The translations under genes were made by a program, and so were the position numbers. The notes under the pieces are model-generated. The model was not told the origin of the DNA, did no database searches, and saw nothing but the letters and a program-made list of their open reading frames with translations. Shown piece after piece: positions 35,101 to 46,239 of a stretch of DNA of 64,000 nt. Numbering within the stretch: position 1 is the stretch's first letter; each line of letters begins with the position of its first letter. This DNA comes from Grifola frondosa (Eukaryota > Basidiomycota > Agaricomycetes > Polyporales > Grifolaceae), in contig LUGG01000018.1 in NCBI GenBank assembly GCA_001683735.1, positions 496,001 through 560,000 on the forward strand, read 5' to 3'.

Positions 35101-35706
35101 CAATTCCCGAAGCTCCTTAAAGGAGCCGCTGTCGAAACAATTATCTATGATCGGAAACAGATCCGGATATTTGTCCAGCCATCCAATTACAAAGTTGCCA
35201 CCGAATTTGCTGTGGATTTCTTTGCAGCCGAGCACCACCAGTTTTAAGATTAGCGAACGCGATGGGCGTATAGGAATTTGGCGCAGCTCTTCCATGACTT
35301 CTTCGTCCATTTTTTCATGCGACGTGCTGAACTTGAGACCAGTAACAGGAGAAAACATGGTCGATGCGGGTATTTCTGCAGCCTCCATTTCCTGAGCGTT
35401 GCTAGGACCAGACAAGTCTACCGATTGGGAGGCATCCAGGGTCAGAATATGACGATCGACAGGGCCGAGGGCATCCATGTCGTACATGATGATGTTCGAC
35501 GACGTGTCACCCGTGTTTTGGGTGGTGAGAGGGCCGACGGGAGAGAAGAAGTCGCTTATGGAACTCTCCAATGGCATGGCCGCCGCCGATTGTGTGGGTT
35601 CATGGTCGGGCGGGGGTGAGTGGTGTGTGCCACCGATCGACGTTCGACGAGCCTTCCGACTCTTTTGTCCAGAAGGACTGTTTCGTCTTCGTTTGCTTCC
35701 GGTCAT
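32122..35706 (-). CDS. Crinkler/RHS-type NTPase-nuclease effector-like protein
   Basis: Exons with clear splice sites: 35,706-35,030, 34,987-34,911, 34,861-34,622, 34,568-about 34,170, about 34,130-33,652, 33,594-about 33,030 and about 32,990-32,122; near 1,000 residues. Order: a basic, Ser-rich N-terminus with the CFDSGSFKELREL block; a P-loop NTPase with Walker A SSGTGKSRMVDELAK (about residue 285) and Walker B KLALVITFDEAH; an acidic Ser/Gln linker (NPSSQSSQRKGKSSSRRK); and a C-terminal domain with HFIKVHDFKLL, GIDAYFPF and VVFLQIKND. The D...QxK spacing is that of a PD-(D/E)XK-type nuclease. A proline-9 run encoded by (GGC)9 at 32,431-32,457 precedes the tail. Large NTPase-nuclease proteins of this plan are expanded in basidiomycetes and related to Crinkler and RHS proteins; secretion, host targeting or conflict roles are only inferred. 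One-base breaks lie at 32,332-32,334, 32,757-32,759 and about 34,125. There is no signal peptide. Confidence 0.75.
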
Positions 35707-35759
35707 GAGGTGAAAGTGAGCGAAGGCTGAGGATGTAACACAAGAGTGACACCTTTAAG

Positions 35760-35775
35760 GGTATTTATGCGATGG
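35760..35775 (-). promoter_or_regulatory. TATA-like element of the NTPase-nuclease gene
   Basis: Minus-strand CATAAATACCC about 60 nt upstream of ATG 35,706. In the truncated copy the homologous position, about 60 nt upstream of 1,185, reads GCACAAATACTG, so the promoter was duplicated too and its TATA core is altered there. Confidence 0.4.
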
Positions 35776-38054
35776 TTGGTGGTAGAGTGGAGGGAGGAAG
35801 TTGTATCGCTGCATGTTCAAGTTGATACCTAGCGCGCCACATGTGATTACGTAATATAAGCGTTAAGTTACACCGGCGGTCCTCAAGGTGTGTTTCCTGA
35901 GGCTGGATTGTTCACACGTTATTTGACAACCTCCCCCGCAGTATGTAATCAGTAAAAAATATATTCAATATTTGATATGTTGTGCGTACAACGAGGGCGG
36001 AAAGCGTGGAATGCGAGACCAGGGCGGTGGGGATGGTGGAAGGGAACGAGGCCGAACGCGATGTCCCGATCCGGCGTAGTCACACTTGAACGGATGTGTG
36101 TGTTGTTTGTTCAACGGCGGAACAGTGCGACCGGGACTCACTGAAGGTAGGGAGGGCTAGGACAGCAGAGCACACGAACACAAACACAGCTCTGCGGGTG
36201 TGGGTGCGGTGATCGCTCTCGCTGAAGGTGGACGGCGAAGTGAAGTAAGTGTTGTGCGAGCAAGTTGCCAAAGGCTCGTCGGATCCGCATTTCCGTCCCG
36301 GATGCGCTGACTCGCGCGGTGCAAGACAGATGATAAGAGTGTATCGTCCACGTACCATTTTGAAAATTCCCATCAGAGAAATAGCGGCACCGAGTAGGCG
36401 AGGGACCTCTCCCGGAACTGACATCAAGAACTCCAAGTGTCACGTTAAGAATCGCCGAACTCGTCACTTAGTCTTGCTGAACATGCTCAGATGGGGGAGA
36501 CCGCGACCGAGAACGATATCCCCGTCTTGGGAGGTTAGATCATGCAAACGGTGCCATCCCTATTCGAACAAGCTGTTTACCCGATGAAGCATGACGATAT
36601 GTCTGGGAAAATCAGGAATTCATACTTTATCTGTTCAACAACGCTTGATATCCGGAATTAATAATTAAATTCGAGTATTTGCTCAAGGCACTCAGAGCTT
36701 CAACAGTCCGATGTTCGGTGAGTGCACGATACATGTGCTGCGTGATCTACGCACCACGGCGGTTCGACGTTGAAAGGAATCTATAACACACTTCGAAGAA
36801 ATAAGAAACTCACCTGAACCGGCGATATGCCACACAGCCATGGCCCGGATACGCGCACCGCATCCACAGAATCAGCGAACCCAAATATGCTGTCCAGCTA
36901 CACATCCCCAGTGATCTTCTGTGCTGAAATTTGATTCGTAGCCTCCTGGTAATCGAAGAGATGGTCACCGAACCATACTTCCTCTAAGTTAGACATGCGC
37001 CACTAGGATGCTGAGTTACTAATGCTTTTAGATGGGTCCCGCGATGGATGTTAAACGCAATACGTCGCAAAAGACTCTCATAGAAAATCGAAGGAAGGAT
37101 GTGACCATATCAGCGAGTTTCTAGTTGGGACGTCGTGCGTGCGGGGCACCCATGTCGATAGTGCGGGAGATTTCTTTGGACCGGGTACATTACGAAGGCT
37201 TAGTTCCCATGACAGCTGGTGGCGAGATGTCCTACTGAGTAGAATGTAGCGCGGCGACGCTTTGAGCGAATGACGGGGAAGCTTGAACGTCGATGCTCTT
37301 CTGGAAGGAAGATAGAGCATTCCGCCGAAGATCCTAGGACGAGCACGTCTCTGTGAGGATATTCATAATTTTATACTCCGGAGGGCAGCTGAATGGGTAA
37401 GTCGTTCACAATCCTGAAGAAGCAGAACAACTTGCAGGAGGGATCTGTGACGCCTAACGTGAGCGAAGGTCTCACAAGAAGCTTGCTTCGCGGTCGATGA
37501 GGGAGTGGTAAAGGCTGCAACAAACGCTGAAGAAGCTGACAGCATATCATTTCCGGCCAAGAGTAAAATATTTCACGCGACGCACCGTGGCACGACCGAT
37601 CCCTGGCAGTTCCAAATCTCTGAAGAAAGACTCTAGTGTTGGACATGTATGCTGATTGCGACAATGCGAGCTGCTAGGAAGTATGTCTCACCGCAGACTC
37701 TGGAGACCAATTAATGGCAATTGCATGCACACGCTCAAAATCCGCCAGTGACTGCAAGTGCTTCGGTTATGTAATAAATGTGTCTGTATTTGGCAATTGT
37801 TGTGGTTCGGCAACGTCTTTTGTTCTCCCAACAATGTCCATGCGCTCGGATGGAAAACAATAACAACGCGCACAATACGTACGCCGCCTATGAGACAATA
37901 TAAAGTCTCATGTGGCTCAGGTTTCAGCCTTCATTTTTTGGTGCTGGGTCACCCTCACTATAGACCTGCCGCGTTCGACGTTCTCGCTGCTCATCGCTGT
38001 CCCCGCACACTATCCCTGTGATTATTAGTCGATCTTTCTGAAATTACCAACATA
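35776..38054. other. 2.3 kb without a confident gene
   Basis: Short frames only. One minus-strand piece at 36,360-36,430 (MSVPGEVPRLLGAAISLMG, followed by a good gtacgt donor) looks like a lone first exon, but I found no partner exon. Nothing else is supported. Confidence 0.4.
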
Positions 38055-39052
38055 ATGCTGCCTCCTCGTGCCTGTGAGTGGTTTCCTTTGGACATCGTTC
38101 TTTTCAACCTCATCACGCCCGCCAGATTTCTTCCTTGGCCTCAACGCTGTGCGCGCCCTCAGCATCATCGCCCTTCTGCTCGTCTTCGCCAGCAGTATAT
38201 TCGTGTTGGTCAACGACGTTGAAGCCGTGAACCGATTTACTGCGCAAGGAGCCAATGCAGATATGCAGGACTGTGATTACATACAGTACGTAATCCTATC
38301 GGCGTCCGTTTTGGCGCCACACTAACCGTGGCTCCATCATCTCCAGAGATAGCACTGTTCCAAATCAACCAGCAGGTGCTTTCTGGGCCGTAGTCAACCG
38401 CCTGCTCATTATCTTCCAAGTCATTATCCTCATCCTCTCGGAGATCGGCTGGCCCGCAGCATTCTTTGACCGCTTCTTTCCCGTGCTGGGAAACTCCTTC
38501 GGCCTCGGTGCTCTCGGGATCTTCCAATGCCTCATCGGCGCCACCATCCTCTCGCATCACGTCGACGACTTCACCCTCGTCGCGTCCTTCTTCCTCTTCG
38601 CGCTTGGCTGCCTCAACATGCTCCTGGGCCTCGTGTTCCGCGAGAGCGCCAAAACGCGGCGCTCGCTCGCCTCCTGGCGCGCAGAAGCCAAGGGTGTCCT
38701 GCCTTCCTCGCGGGACTTCCGCCCGCCATTCGCACGCCCATCCTCCACGTTCGTCTCAAGTATATTCAAGGGCAGCAACGATAAGAGTGATAAAACACGG
38801 GACTTGGCCGACGAGTTCGGGAAGAAGGGATACGGTTTCGGCAGACAGGGCGAGAAGGCTGCGGGATTGAAAGGTGCGTTCACTTGGCACATCGCATTTC
38901 ACAGTAGCTGACCCGCCATGCTAATTTCAGGCTTCCTGATCTCCAAGCCGCTGGAGAGTCTTCCTCGCTACGCACCGCCGCCACAACGGCCGCATTCTTC
39001 CCGCTCAGGTTCTCCTGAACCTACCTTCAAGTCAAGTCCCACGGCCATTTGA
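38055..39052 (+). CDS. Four-TM membrane protein, conserved in fungi
   Basis: Four exons, 38,055-38,073, 38,126-38,285, 38,347-38,873 and 38,931-39,052, join in frame to 275 residues; the first exon codes only MLPPRA plus one base. Four hydrophobic segments follow: LGLNAVRALSIIALLLVFAS (about 10-35), LLIIFQVIILILSEIGWPAA (75-95), GLGALGIFQCLIGATILSHH (110-130) and LVASFFLFALGCLNMLLGLV (135-155). The cytosolic tail of about 110 residues is basic and Ser/Pro-rich, with FGKKGYGFGRQGEKAAGLKG. The layout matches a widespread fungal four-TM family of unknown function. No catalytic motif is visible, and the frame is clean throughout. Confidence 0.82.
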
Positions 39053-39690
39053 CATGGACGTGCTCTACGTTAGACATAACGACTCACGACTGCTCAAACT
39101 CTCGGGCATTAATGTCCGCACGAGACGCTCTTGGACGTTCACTAAATGTATCGATATCTCGTCCAGCTAAGGACTGTATTATTTGTACTATACAATAGGT
39201 TAATCATCTTCCATTGTGCCTATACCTGTGCGTGTCGGTGGATTCATGCACCATCCGTTGTGGTACTTGTGGCACTCAGTAGTTGCCCATGACATGGATG
39301 ACTTCCTCCGGTCTTCCTCAAGCTTGCCGACACAATGCGTGCGCGCGAAACCGTGCAACAATGGCACGCGCGAGCCTCTACAATGATGAAAGAAATACAG
39401 CTTGCGATTAGCTTTTGGACGTGGAGAAGAACGATTGTGCATGCGATCATATCGACTGCCAGAGTTGAAATGGATCGCCAATTGCTTGTATTGAAGATGA
39501 AAGAACATGCTCGAAGCAATGACATAGAAAAGGAGAAACTAATAAGAGCGAATACGAGGTTATCAGAGGTTCTAAAATCCGAAGTAATCCAAAAGCAGGA
39601 AATGATGATTCTACATTATAATTGCCACCCTGAAAAGAACAGCATCAGACATTATGTCGATCCCAAAGTGGGAGAGAAGAGACGCACAAT
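39053..39690. other. Intergenic, about 640 bp
   Basis: A plus-strand frame at 39,335-39,799 is rich in Met, Lys and Glu but overlaps the opposite-strand gene and lacks domain or splice support. I treat it as non-coding. Confidence 0.4.
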
Positions 39691-40384
39691 TCATTCCTCC
39701 CAATGCCAACGCGCAACGTCAAGATACCACTTCGGTCGTTCGTCGACACCCAACGCCAGTCCAAGCGTCTCGATAACGTCCTCAGGCGGAACATTATAAA
39801 GCGTGAAGTTCGTGTACAACGAGACGATCATCATGTCCTCATAAGCTTTCAAAACCGATGAAATGACTTGCAGTGCACCGCCAGGGAATTGAAGTCCGTG
39901 ACGTCCAGCGATGTGCTCCAAAGCAGTCTGCATAGTCGCAAGCATATCAATCGAATCCCCGCGCTCAGCCTCGTACTCCAACCTATCTGCCTCGTCCTCA
40001 AAGACGTCGGGATCGTCTGCAAAATCATCCGGATGGATTACCTCCAGACCATGTTGTTGCGCATACTCCATGAGGAAATCAATGCGGACGGGCCAACCAT
40101 AATGAAGCATGGGTGGGTTCAACTTTTGCTTCTTCGATGGGACCAAGCCATAGGGAAGACGGTCGAGCGGACGCGCCCCCAACACCTTGTTCACAACCTG
40201 AATCATATTATTAGCATGCTTCAATCGCGGCGGGATTGTATACATACCTCAGAACTGTAGATATCAGAAGCAGGATTATAAGGGACCTTCAATTTCCTCT
40301 TCCTGCTAACTTCGGGACGTTCGATGGTAGGGGTAGAATATCAGGAACGCGGATGTACACGGTACTATAGTCGATGAACATCAT
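39691..40384 (-). CDS. Conserved protein, unknown (one-base frameshift in exon 1)
   Basis: Two exons, 40,384-40,248 and 40,197-39,691, with a 50-nt intron. Exon 1 reads MMFIDYSTVYIRVPDILPL, then after a one-base change at the G3 run 40,314-40,316 continues EVSRKRKLKVPYNPASDIYS. Its length, 137 nt, is one short of a frame-keeping 138, so a missing base is likely. Exon 2 gives VVNKVLGARPLDRLPYGLVP, MLHYGWPVRIDFLMEYAQQH, an acidic stretch (DDFADDPDVFEDEADRLEY) and helical sequence to WYLDVARWHWEE. I know no function. A paralogous N-terminal fragment lies at the left edge of the window, so the family is dispersed. The upstream frame (LRFYIDLVRP) is also open, so the start may be further out. Confidence 0.55.
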
Positions 40385-40770
40385 GGGACGGACGAGGTCG
40401 ATGTAGAAGCGGAGGGAGTTCAAGTTCGACTCTTGTAGGCATGAGCACGTGATTGATCGAGCCACAGATCTACAGCTGCGATCGCAATCTAGAAACCAAA
40501 ACCATTGTCCGGCGTGGCTCGTGTGTGGTTATGACTTTTATGAATGTTGCCGTGGCTCATCCTGCACGTAGATGGAGGTTCCATGCTTCTCCCGAGATAT
40601 GTCTCACTAATATCACACACATCCGATTGTGGCACCATGAATTTCGAGAGAATGTGGCTCCGGCTTCTACCTTCATCCGGTATGGCTCGAGTGTGGCTAT
40701 GTCCTACATAGTGTCGCCATGGCTCATTCTTTGGGTGGCCATGCCACATGTTTGGCTTGAAAAATATGCA

Positions 40771-40778
40771 TATAAATA
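40771..40778 (+). promoter_or_regulatory. TATA box of the PD-(D/E)XK-like gene
   Basis: TATAAATA 58-65 nt before the ATG at 40,836. Upstream, at 40,450-40,740, the hexamer TGGCTC recurs at least five times, often inside a CGTGGCTC or CATGGCTC context, and once in reverse (GAGCCA). Confidence 0.55.
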
Positions 40779-40835
40779 TGTCGTCTCATCGTCTCCGAGT
40801 CCCCAACATTCAACTCCTCACAGCGCAATAACACC

Positions 40836-41742
40836 ATGGTTCAGAAAAAGTGAGCAGTATCCCCATACACGTACTGGTCTAGATATCACTCAACTGCTTT
40901 GGGCAGATGGAACAAGGACGCTCCGATCGTCCTTGAGGATCATTTGGTACACATCCGCGATCTCGTTGACGACGCTTTCCAGCAAAAATACGAAGCAGGC
41001 TGGTATCACCCCGCAAACCATGCACTTACCTTCAATGCTTTCCGCACCAGCTCAAAGGGTGGTATGCTGTCAGTGTATCCGCAAGCGAAACTTTCTCTTC
41101 TTGGACGCCAGAAAAGGGAACGACGCAATGTGCCAGAAATGGCACCGGCTGCCGAAGCTGAACAAGATGTCGGTGGTAAAGAACCGGAGGAAGAACAGGG
41201 CGCCGTGCCATATGAAGAAAAAGAGGAGCCCTCAGGTTCGTATTCTATTCTCAAGCTATATGATGTCATATCTCATGTTTCATCTAGAGTCAAGGTCTGC
41301 TCATCATCATCATGACAGGAGCTCTGAACCAGGCGACTCCGGAGACCGTGATGATCCGAAGTCCCAATTTCCCGACTTTGTGGTCATCGAGAAATTTCCC
41401 TCTAAGCGAAATTTTGCGGTGTTCGTCGTGGAAGTGAAGCCGCCACCCCCGGATTTCCACACAATACACAAAGAGTCCGTCAAGAAAGTCAAGGTGGAAA
41501 ATATCATGAAACGTGCGGAATCGCAAAACGTGCAGCAAGCACAGTTTGCTTTCGCAGAGTTCCCGATGCAAACCGTTGTCCACATTTTCTGCATGGTAGC
41601 CACTTATTTCCGTGTCCTCACGTTTCATCGTTCCGAGTTGCCTGAGATCGGGGAATATTGGCCACGTACACCGAAGTTCTCAGCTAGCGAGATGAGTTCT
41701 CACCAGATGCTGGCAGGGCCATACATCATACCTTATCCTTAG
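40836..41742 (+). CDS. Small PD-(D/E)XK-like nuclease-fold protein
   Basis: Three exons, 40,836-40,849, 40,907-41,235 and 41,288-41,742, join in frame to 265 residues (MVQKKWNKDAPIVLEDH at the start). The first 130 residues are helical and end in an acidic stretch (KEPEEEQGAVPYEEKEE). A His run (AHHHHDR) and an Asp/Ser linker follow. The C-terminal half has FPDFVVIEKFPSKRN and, 14 residues on, FAVFVVEVKPPPPDF. Asp followed after a short gap by hydrophobic-Glu-x-Lys is the core of PD-(D/E)XK nucleases. Further helices (AQFAFAEFPMQTVVHIFCMV) complete a plausible fold. It may act on nucleic acid, but the motif is short and could be degenerate. It has its own TATA promoter and an unusual repeat-rich upstream region. 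The larger open frame extending upstream of the ATG is not part of the gene. Confidence 0.65.
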
Positions 41743-41799
41743 AAGGGATCCCTGATACATGTACCGCTGTAATTAGAGCCTGATCCAATATATCATCAA

Positions 41800-42100
41800 G
41801 CTCTTACATCCGCAGGCCACTCCCTCCATATATATCGGATCCCTCTCCCCCCGGCATCTCTCTCCCTCGGCATCTCTCTCCCCCGGCATCACCTCCGTCG
41901 GAGCTGACATCTCCCGCCGGGCTCGTGCACCCCGCCACGGCGCTTGTGCGCACCGACACCGGTGCGCCTTCCTGACGCATTTGGCATGTCGCGCTCGTCG
42001 TGTCAGGTGCGCCTTCCTGACGCATTGGGCATGTCGCGCTCGTCGTGTCAGGTGCGCCTTCCTGACGCATTGGGCATGTCGCGCTCATCGTGTTAGGCGG
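41800..42100. repeat. 45-bp minisatellite and CT-rich repeats
   Basis: Three nearly identical 45-bp units lie in tandem at about 41,960-42,095, each with GTGCGCCTTCCTGACGCATT and GGCATGTCGCGCTCGTCGTG. The last carries two changes. Just before it, 41,840-41,900 has about three copies of a roughly 18-bp CTCTCCCCCGGCATCT unit. The 45-bp period would code a 15-residue repeat on the minus strand, but no gene support exists. Confidence 0.8.
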
Positions 42101-42305
42101 CGCACACGAATGCCTCATCCAATTTGATTGATATTTTTTGGATTTTGAATATGTTTAGATATGTTTTTCCTGACAAGTTTTCGACCGTTTACGGAAATTT
42201 CAACCTCGAAACCTGTTGTACATTTATGGAAAGATTCGCGTAGGCGCTACTAGTCAAGATCGATGACAGATTCTGTCAAATGTCCCTAGATGGAAGTATA
42301 TGCAG

Positions 42306-42331
42306 AACCAAAAAACCAAAAAACCAAAAAA
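42306..42331. repeat. CCAAAAAA octamer repeat
   Basis: Three tandem copies of CCAAAAAA just downstream of the KDZ transposase stop. Confidence 0.7.
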
Positions 42332-42365
42332 CATAGAAAACGAGCGGATGAAAGCGCAGACAAAT

Positions 42366-45300
42366 CTACAGCGTGATTTCCGAAGTGTCGTCCGGAAGAC
42401 CGATCGCGGCATTGGCAATGCGGGTATATTCTTGTACCCCGGCCCAGGATTTCCGACAGAATTCCCGCATATCTCGATGAAGTTCTGCTTGACGGTGGGC
42501 GTACGCGAACAGACCCTCTGCAAGGGCATCATCAACATCTACACGACGGTCTGCTTGGTCCTCCCACCACAGGGACTGCCAGGTGTAGAACGCCATGACC
42601 CGCCGCATCTCCTCGAGAAGAAGATAACATTCTTCCCACCAGCGAGATGCACGAGCACGGGATTTGCACCATTCAATGCGGAGGGCTGCGTTAGGTAGAT
42701 TAGAATGATTATTACGAGTTGAACCGAGGCTCACCTTCTTGTGTATCTTCGGCTTCATCAACGTTCTCAACCTCACCTCCTGCCCTCACAGCACCCGAGC
42801 GTTCAATGCGCGGGGTCTTCCAAATCCACGAGAGCTGAACACGATCCCTCGAGATGTTCTTATCTTCCTCAAAGCCCTTGATGTCTTGCGGGAGCAATGG
42901 TCGGAGCGCAATGTTCCAGCCAGACGTCTCGAGTGGGGTGGCAAGAGCTTCGAGGGCAGCATACGCTTTGCGATAGCGGTCAGCGTCCGCAGCGACCTTC
43001 GCCTCAACGGTGGCGATCGTGGTGCGAGCTCGAGTATTCTCCCGTTGGCCGCGGACGAACCTGTCCTTATATTTGTACATATGGGTGCGCAACCGCAGAT
43101 GGCGTCGCAAGTCGTCGAGTGTTTCGTGTGCTTGGCCGAACCGTAATTCCCATTCATGTGCGAGGAGCCGAGGATTGCAGAGGAGCTTAGTGAAGGCGGT
43201 CGAAGGTAATAGCAGTGGAAAGTTCTCCGCAGAAGTGGGAGAAGAGTTTTGCGTCGACGCCAATACTTGAGCACGAAGAGTAGCGACACCGGGCATGTAA
43301 AGCTGTTGTATGTCTGCCCATGCTTCGAGCTGACGCTGTAACATGTTACGGCGCTCCTGAATTTTGGCACGTTGAAGGTCCGTTGAATGTTGCCCAAGGG
43401 CGCTGACATCAGTATTGAGGCGTCGCCTAAGAAATGAGTCAGTATCATTCAAGAGGTGAGGCTATATCACATACTGCTGTTCCTCGAACTCGAGACCGGC
43501 AGCAATCATATAGCTTGTGGAAGCCTTCTCGTGTACAGTTATACTCTCTCCGGATGCAATAGCAGCTGCCTCTTCCTCTGCGAGGCGAAGACGGGCAGCT
43601 GCAAGTGTTATACCTGTAGTTCCATGATAAGTACATTATTATAGCGACAACAAAACAGAAACTTACTAGGCCGCGTGGCGACGAAGGGGTTACGTTGAGC
43701 GGGATCCTTCTCCCATTGCTCGACCGCCTTCTTCCATCGTGCTACATGTTCTACTGGGAGGGCGGCTTCGAACTCCTGGAATGCCAACATTTGCTCATTT
43801 CGTTCCTCAACCGCTTCCTTGATCTTCGTTAGAAGTACCCGAGCTAGAATCAAATGAGAATCAGTATCGACGGTGGCAAGATGGCAGGGTATACGTACGG
43901 AGCTGAGTGCACTTACGCCAGTTGTAGTCACCGAAAACATCATCAAGGAGGTCGTGGCGAGCACCCGGACCCATTTCTTTGGTACTCGACGCGAACGGGT
44001 TGACAGCTGCCCAGCCGCGCTCAACGGCCTCACCATCGGTGCGGCCAACGTTGATGGTCAAGTTGAAGGAGTAAGCAGTTTGGCAGGAGGTCTGGTGTGC
44101 AGGCAGATGAAACTTCGGAATGAGGAAGGTTATGGTGCCGTGTTCCCAATCGAAGGTGTGCTCGTATTGCAAAAGGCGTTCCCAGATGTGGCGGGACCAT
44201 TGACAAGCAATATCATAGGAAACGGCAACAGTGTTCGTGGAGTGACGTGACATACTAGAGAAAAACAGATAGTCCATGTTGACGTATCTAAGACCGGATC
44301 AGTAAAATCCGTGTGTGCAGGAACAAGAACGCACCTTTCGCCCTTCTGTAGGTCACCAATAGATGAAGGCCTCTTCATGTCGTGGCGCGTGCATTCAACG
44401 CACGCGATGCCGCTGGCATCCGTACCTTGCGAGCCCTTCATGTGAGCGAGTTTGAGGGCGTCGTGATTGTTACACGTGGTGCTCTCTTCGAAATGCAAGG
44501 TGCCAAACATGTCGAGGAACTGTTTGTACTTTGTCGTCTCAACAAAATAGGCGTATCCGTGATTTAGGCCGGGGTCTGCGCTTTCAGATGATACTTTCTT
44601 GCGCTTCATGCGAAAGTTTGCATCGAGCCCGACGAACAGGGTATATAACCATCTAATATAAGTAGACATGAGATGCAGGTTGGGCTAAATGACTACGAAA
44701 AACCGTGCTCACCTTGTCTCAAGGGGGGCACTCTCCCAATCATCCGGGATATTCTTCCCAGGATGCGGACATGCCGGACACAACACCGCACAGCTACCTT
44801 CCTCAGTCACTGCTATGCCAGCCGGATCGTGTCCCCTTCCAGCTCGCTTGAGCAACTTAAGATGGCGCCACATGCGGATTAAACGTAGGAATGTAACGTA
44901 TCGGTCCTGTGAAGCATCATTCAGAGTCCGAAGGGATTTGGAAGGCGCGCACGGAGACATACCTTCGGGGGATCAATTCCAGTATTGCACGTTCGGCGAG
45001 CTAGCGTCGAGTAGTATTCGAAGGCAGAGACCTTCGATTGGTTGGATAGAAGGTGAAAGGATTCGAGGACCCTAAAAGTTGCTGCAGATTTGGGATAAAC
45101 GGACGTCGCAGGTAAGAGGCGAGCACGAAGTAGTTGCGTGGTTCTTGCTTTGGCTCTGTCGCACCCACAAAAGTCTAACGCGACCTCATGAATGCCTCCG
45201 ACATCGATGATGACAAAGTCTTTCACGGAGTGTACTGGGTTTACGCACGCCTCGCCTATTGGATGGCCTAGTTGGATCCGAATGCCCACGTCACGCAGAA

Positions 45301-45978
45301 TAGCTCGCCGAAAGTGAGTCTTCATCCACCGCTACAGCACATGTTAGTACTTTTATCACACGACACGAAAGCCTACTCACCGATATGCGATGCAAAGGAT
45401 GTCGGATATGAACGTCCTTTGTACACTGACCACAGTAAAGTGATAAATCGTGACAGTCTTCGCAGCGGAAGAGGTTGCCATCTGCTTGACATTTGGCACA
45501 TAGATCGGTCGCCATTCCACAGCGTCCTTCAAGGCGAATGAGTTCGTTGAGGTATTCAGGTATTTCTGGTATCCATTCGCGCAAGGGATGGTCCTAAGGT
45601 GAGAAGTTAGAAAATGACAGTAAATTCGAAAGGACAACTTACACCGGCAGTCCTCTTGCGAGGCTCGTGACGATCGTCTTCAAAGGCGTCCAGAAAGTAA
45701 AGACCGTCCGCATCCGCGCCTTCAGCTGCCAGTTCATCGAATAAATCGTAGTTGTCGAAGCTGCCATCAGCAGAAGCAGTAGGGGCCTCGTCAGCGATGC
45801 GACTCCGCTTTGAGTGGGAAGGGAGAGAATAGTAAGTCGTGCTTGCGGAGATATTACTGAGATGTGAAGTATAAGACGTGTGTCGATGAGTCGTCGGAGA
45901 AGAAGGGGAAGGCAGTGAACTAGCTTGCTGCTCAACGGGGACATCGTGGAAGACGAACCCGCGCGGACGTTTGGGCAT
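42366..45978 (-). CDS. KDZ (Kyakuja-Dileera-Zisupton) transposase
   Basis: Ten exons join without any break to 1,042 residues: 45,978-45,643, 45,593-45,381, 45,331-44,963, 44,906-44,713, 44,652-44,335, 44,287-43,917, 43,843-43,667, 43,613-43,475, 43,426-42,735 and 42,685-42,366. The start MPKRPRGFVFHDVPVEQQ is chosen as the first ATG after a non-family-like upstream frame. Residues 135-170 form the CxC2-type Cys cluster tied to KDZ transposases (CAKCQ, FRCEDCHDLSLYCGQC, HIRHPLHRI). The catalytic core shows VGLDANFRMKRK, VAVSYDIACQW and RTDGEAVERGW, probable homes of the DDE residues. The last 400 residues are coiled coil with a Trp-rich end (RASRWWEECYLLLEEMRR, QSLWWEDQADRR). An intact frame suggests recent activity or selection. 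I could not identify terminal inverted repeats. Confidence 0.9.
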
Positions 45979-46239
45979 TTTTTGCAGTAAAGACAGAAAC
46001 AACGCCTTAACCCGCTTCAATAGCTTAAGACTAGGCATGGTGCGCCGGGCGGTGGTGAGAAATGCATAGAAAAATGCAGTGGGTGCTCTGTGGAACCGAG
46101 CACAAGTCAGCACAGTTGTTTTCTGCCAAACACTGAGAGAAAATTTTTGTAAAAATGGAAATACTTGGTCCTACTCTAAATAAATGGGGAACCGAACCAA
46201 GGTGTACGGCTTCACAGTTTCATCCAAATCGGATATCAC

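Larger units (their letters stand above)
42300..46200 (-). mobile_element. KDZ DNA transposon, ends not resolved
   Basis: The intact KDZ transposase implies an element of at least 3.7 kb. Left of it lie minisatellites (41.8-42.1 kb) and an AT-rich stretch; right of it lie 94-bp tandem repeats (46.2-46.5 kb). I compared the flanks by eye and saw no clear inverted repeats or target-site duplication, so these limits are only the neighbourhood. Confidence 0.5.

Noticed and set aside
36080..36467. Minus-strand coding-like exon MSVPGEVPRLLGAAISLMG with a strong donor
   Set aside because: No matching downstream exon or family could be found, so it is not listed as a gene.
40453..40835. Extension of the PD-(D/E)XK-like gene upstream as one 429-codon frame
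   Set aside because: It runs through the TATA box, the TGGCTC repeats and the first intron; the spliced model starting at 40,836 keeps all phases.
42120..46200. Terminal inverted repeats of the KDZ element
   Set aside because: By-eye comparison of both flanks gave no convincing inverted match or target-site duplication.
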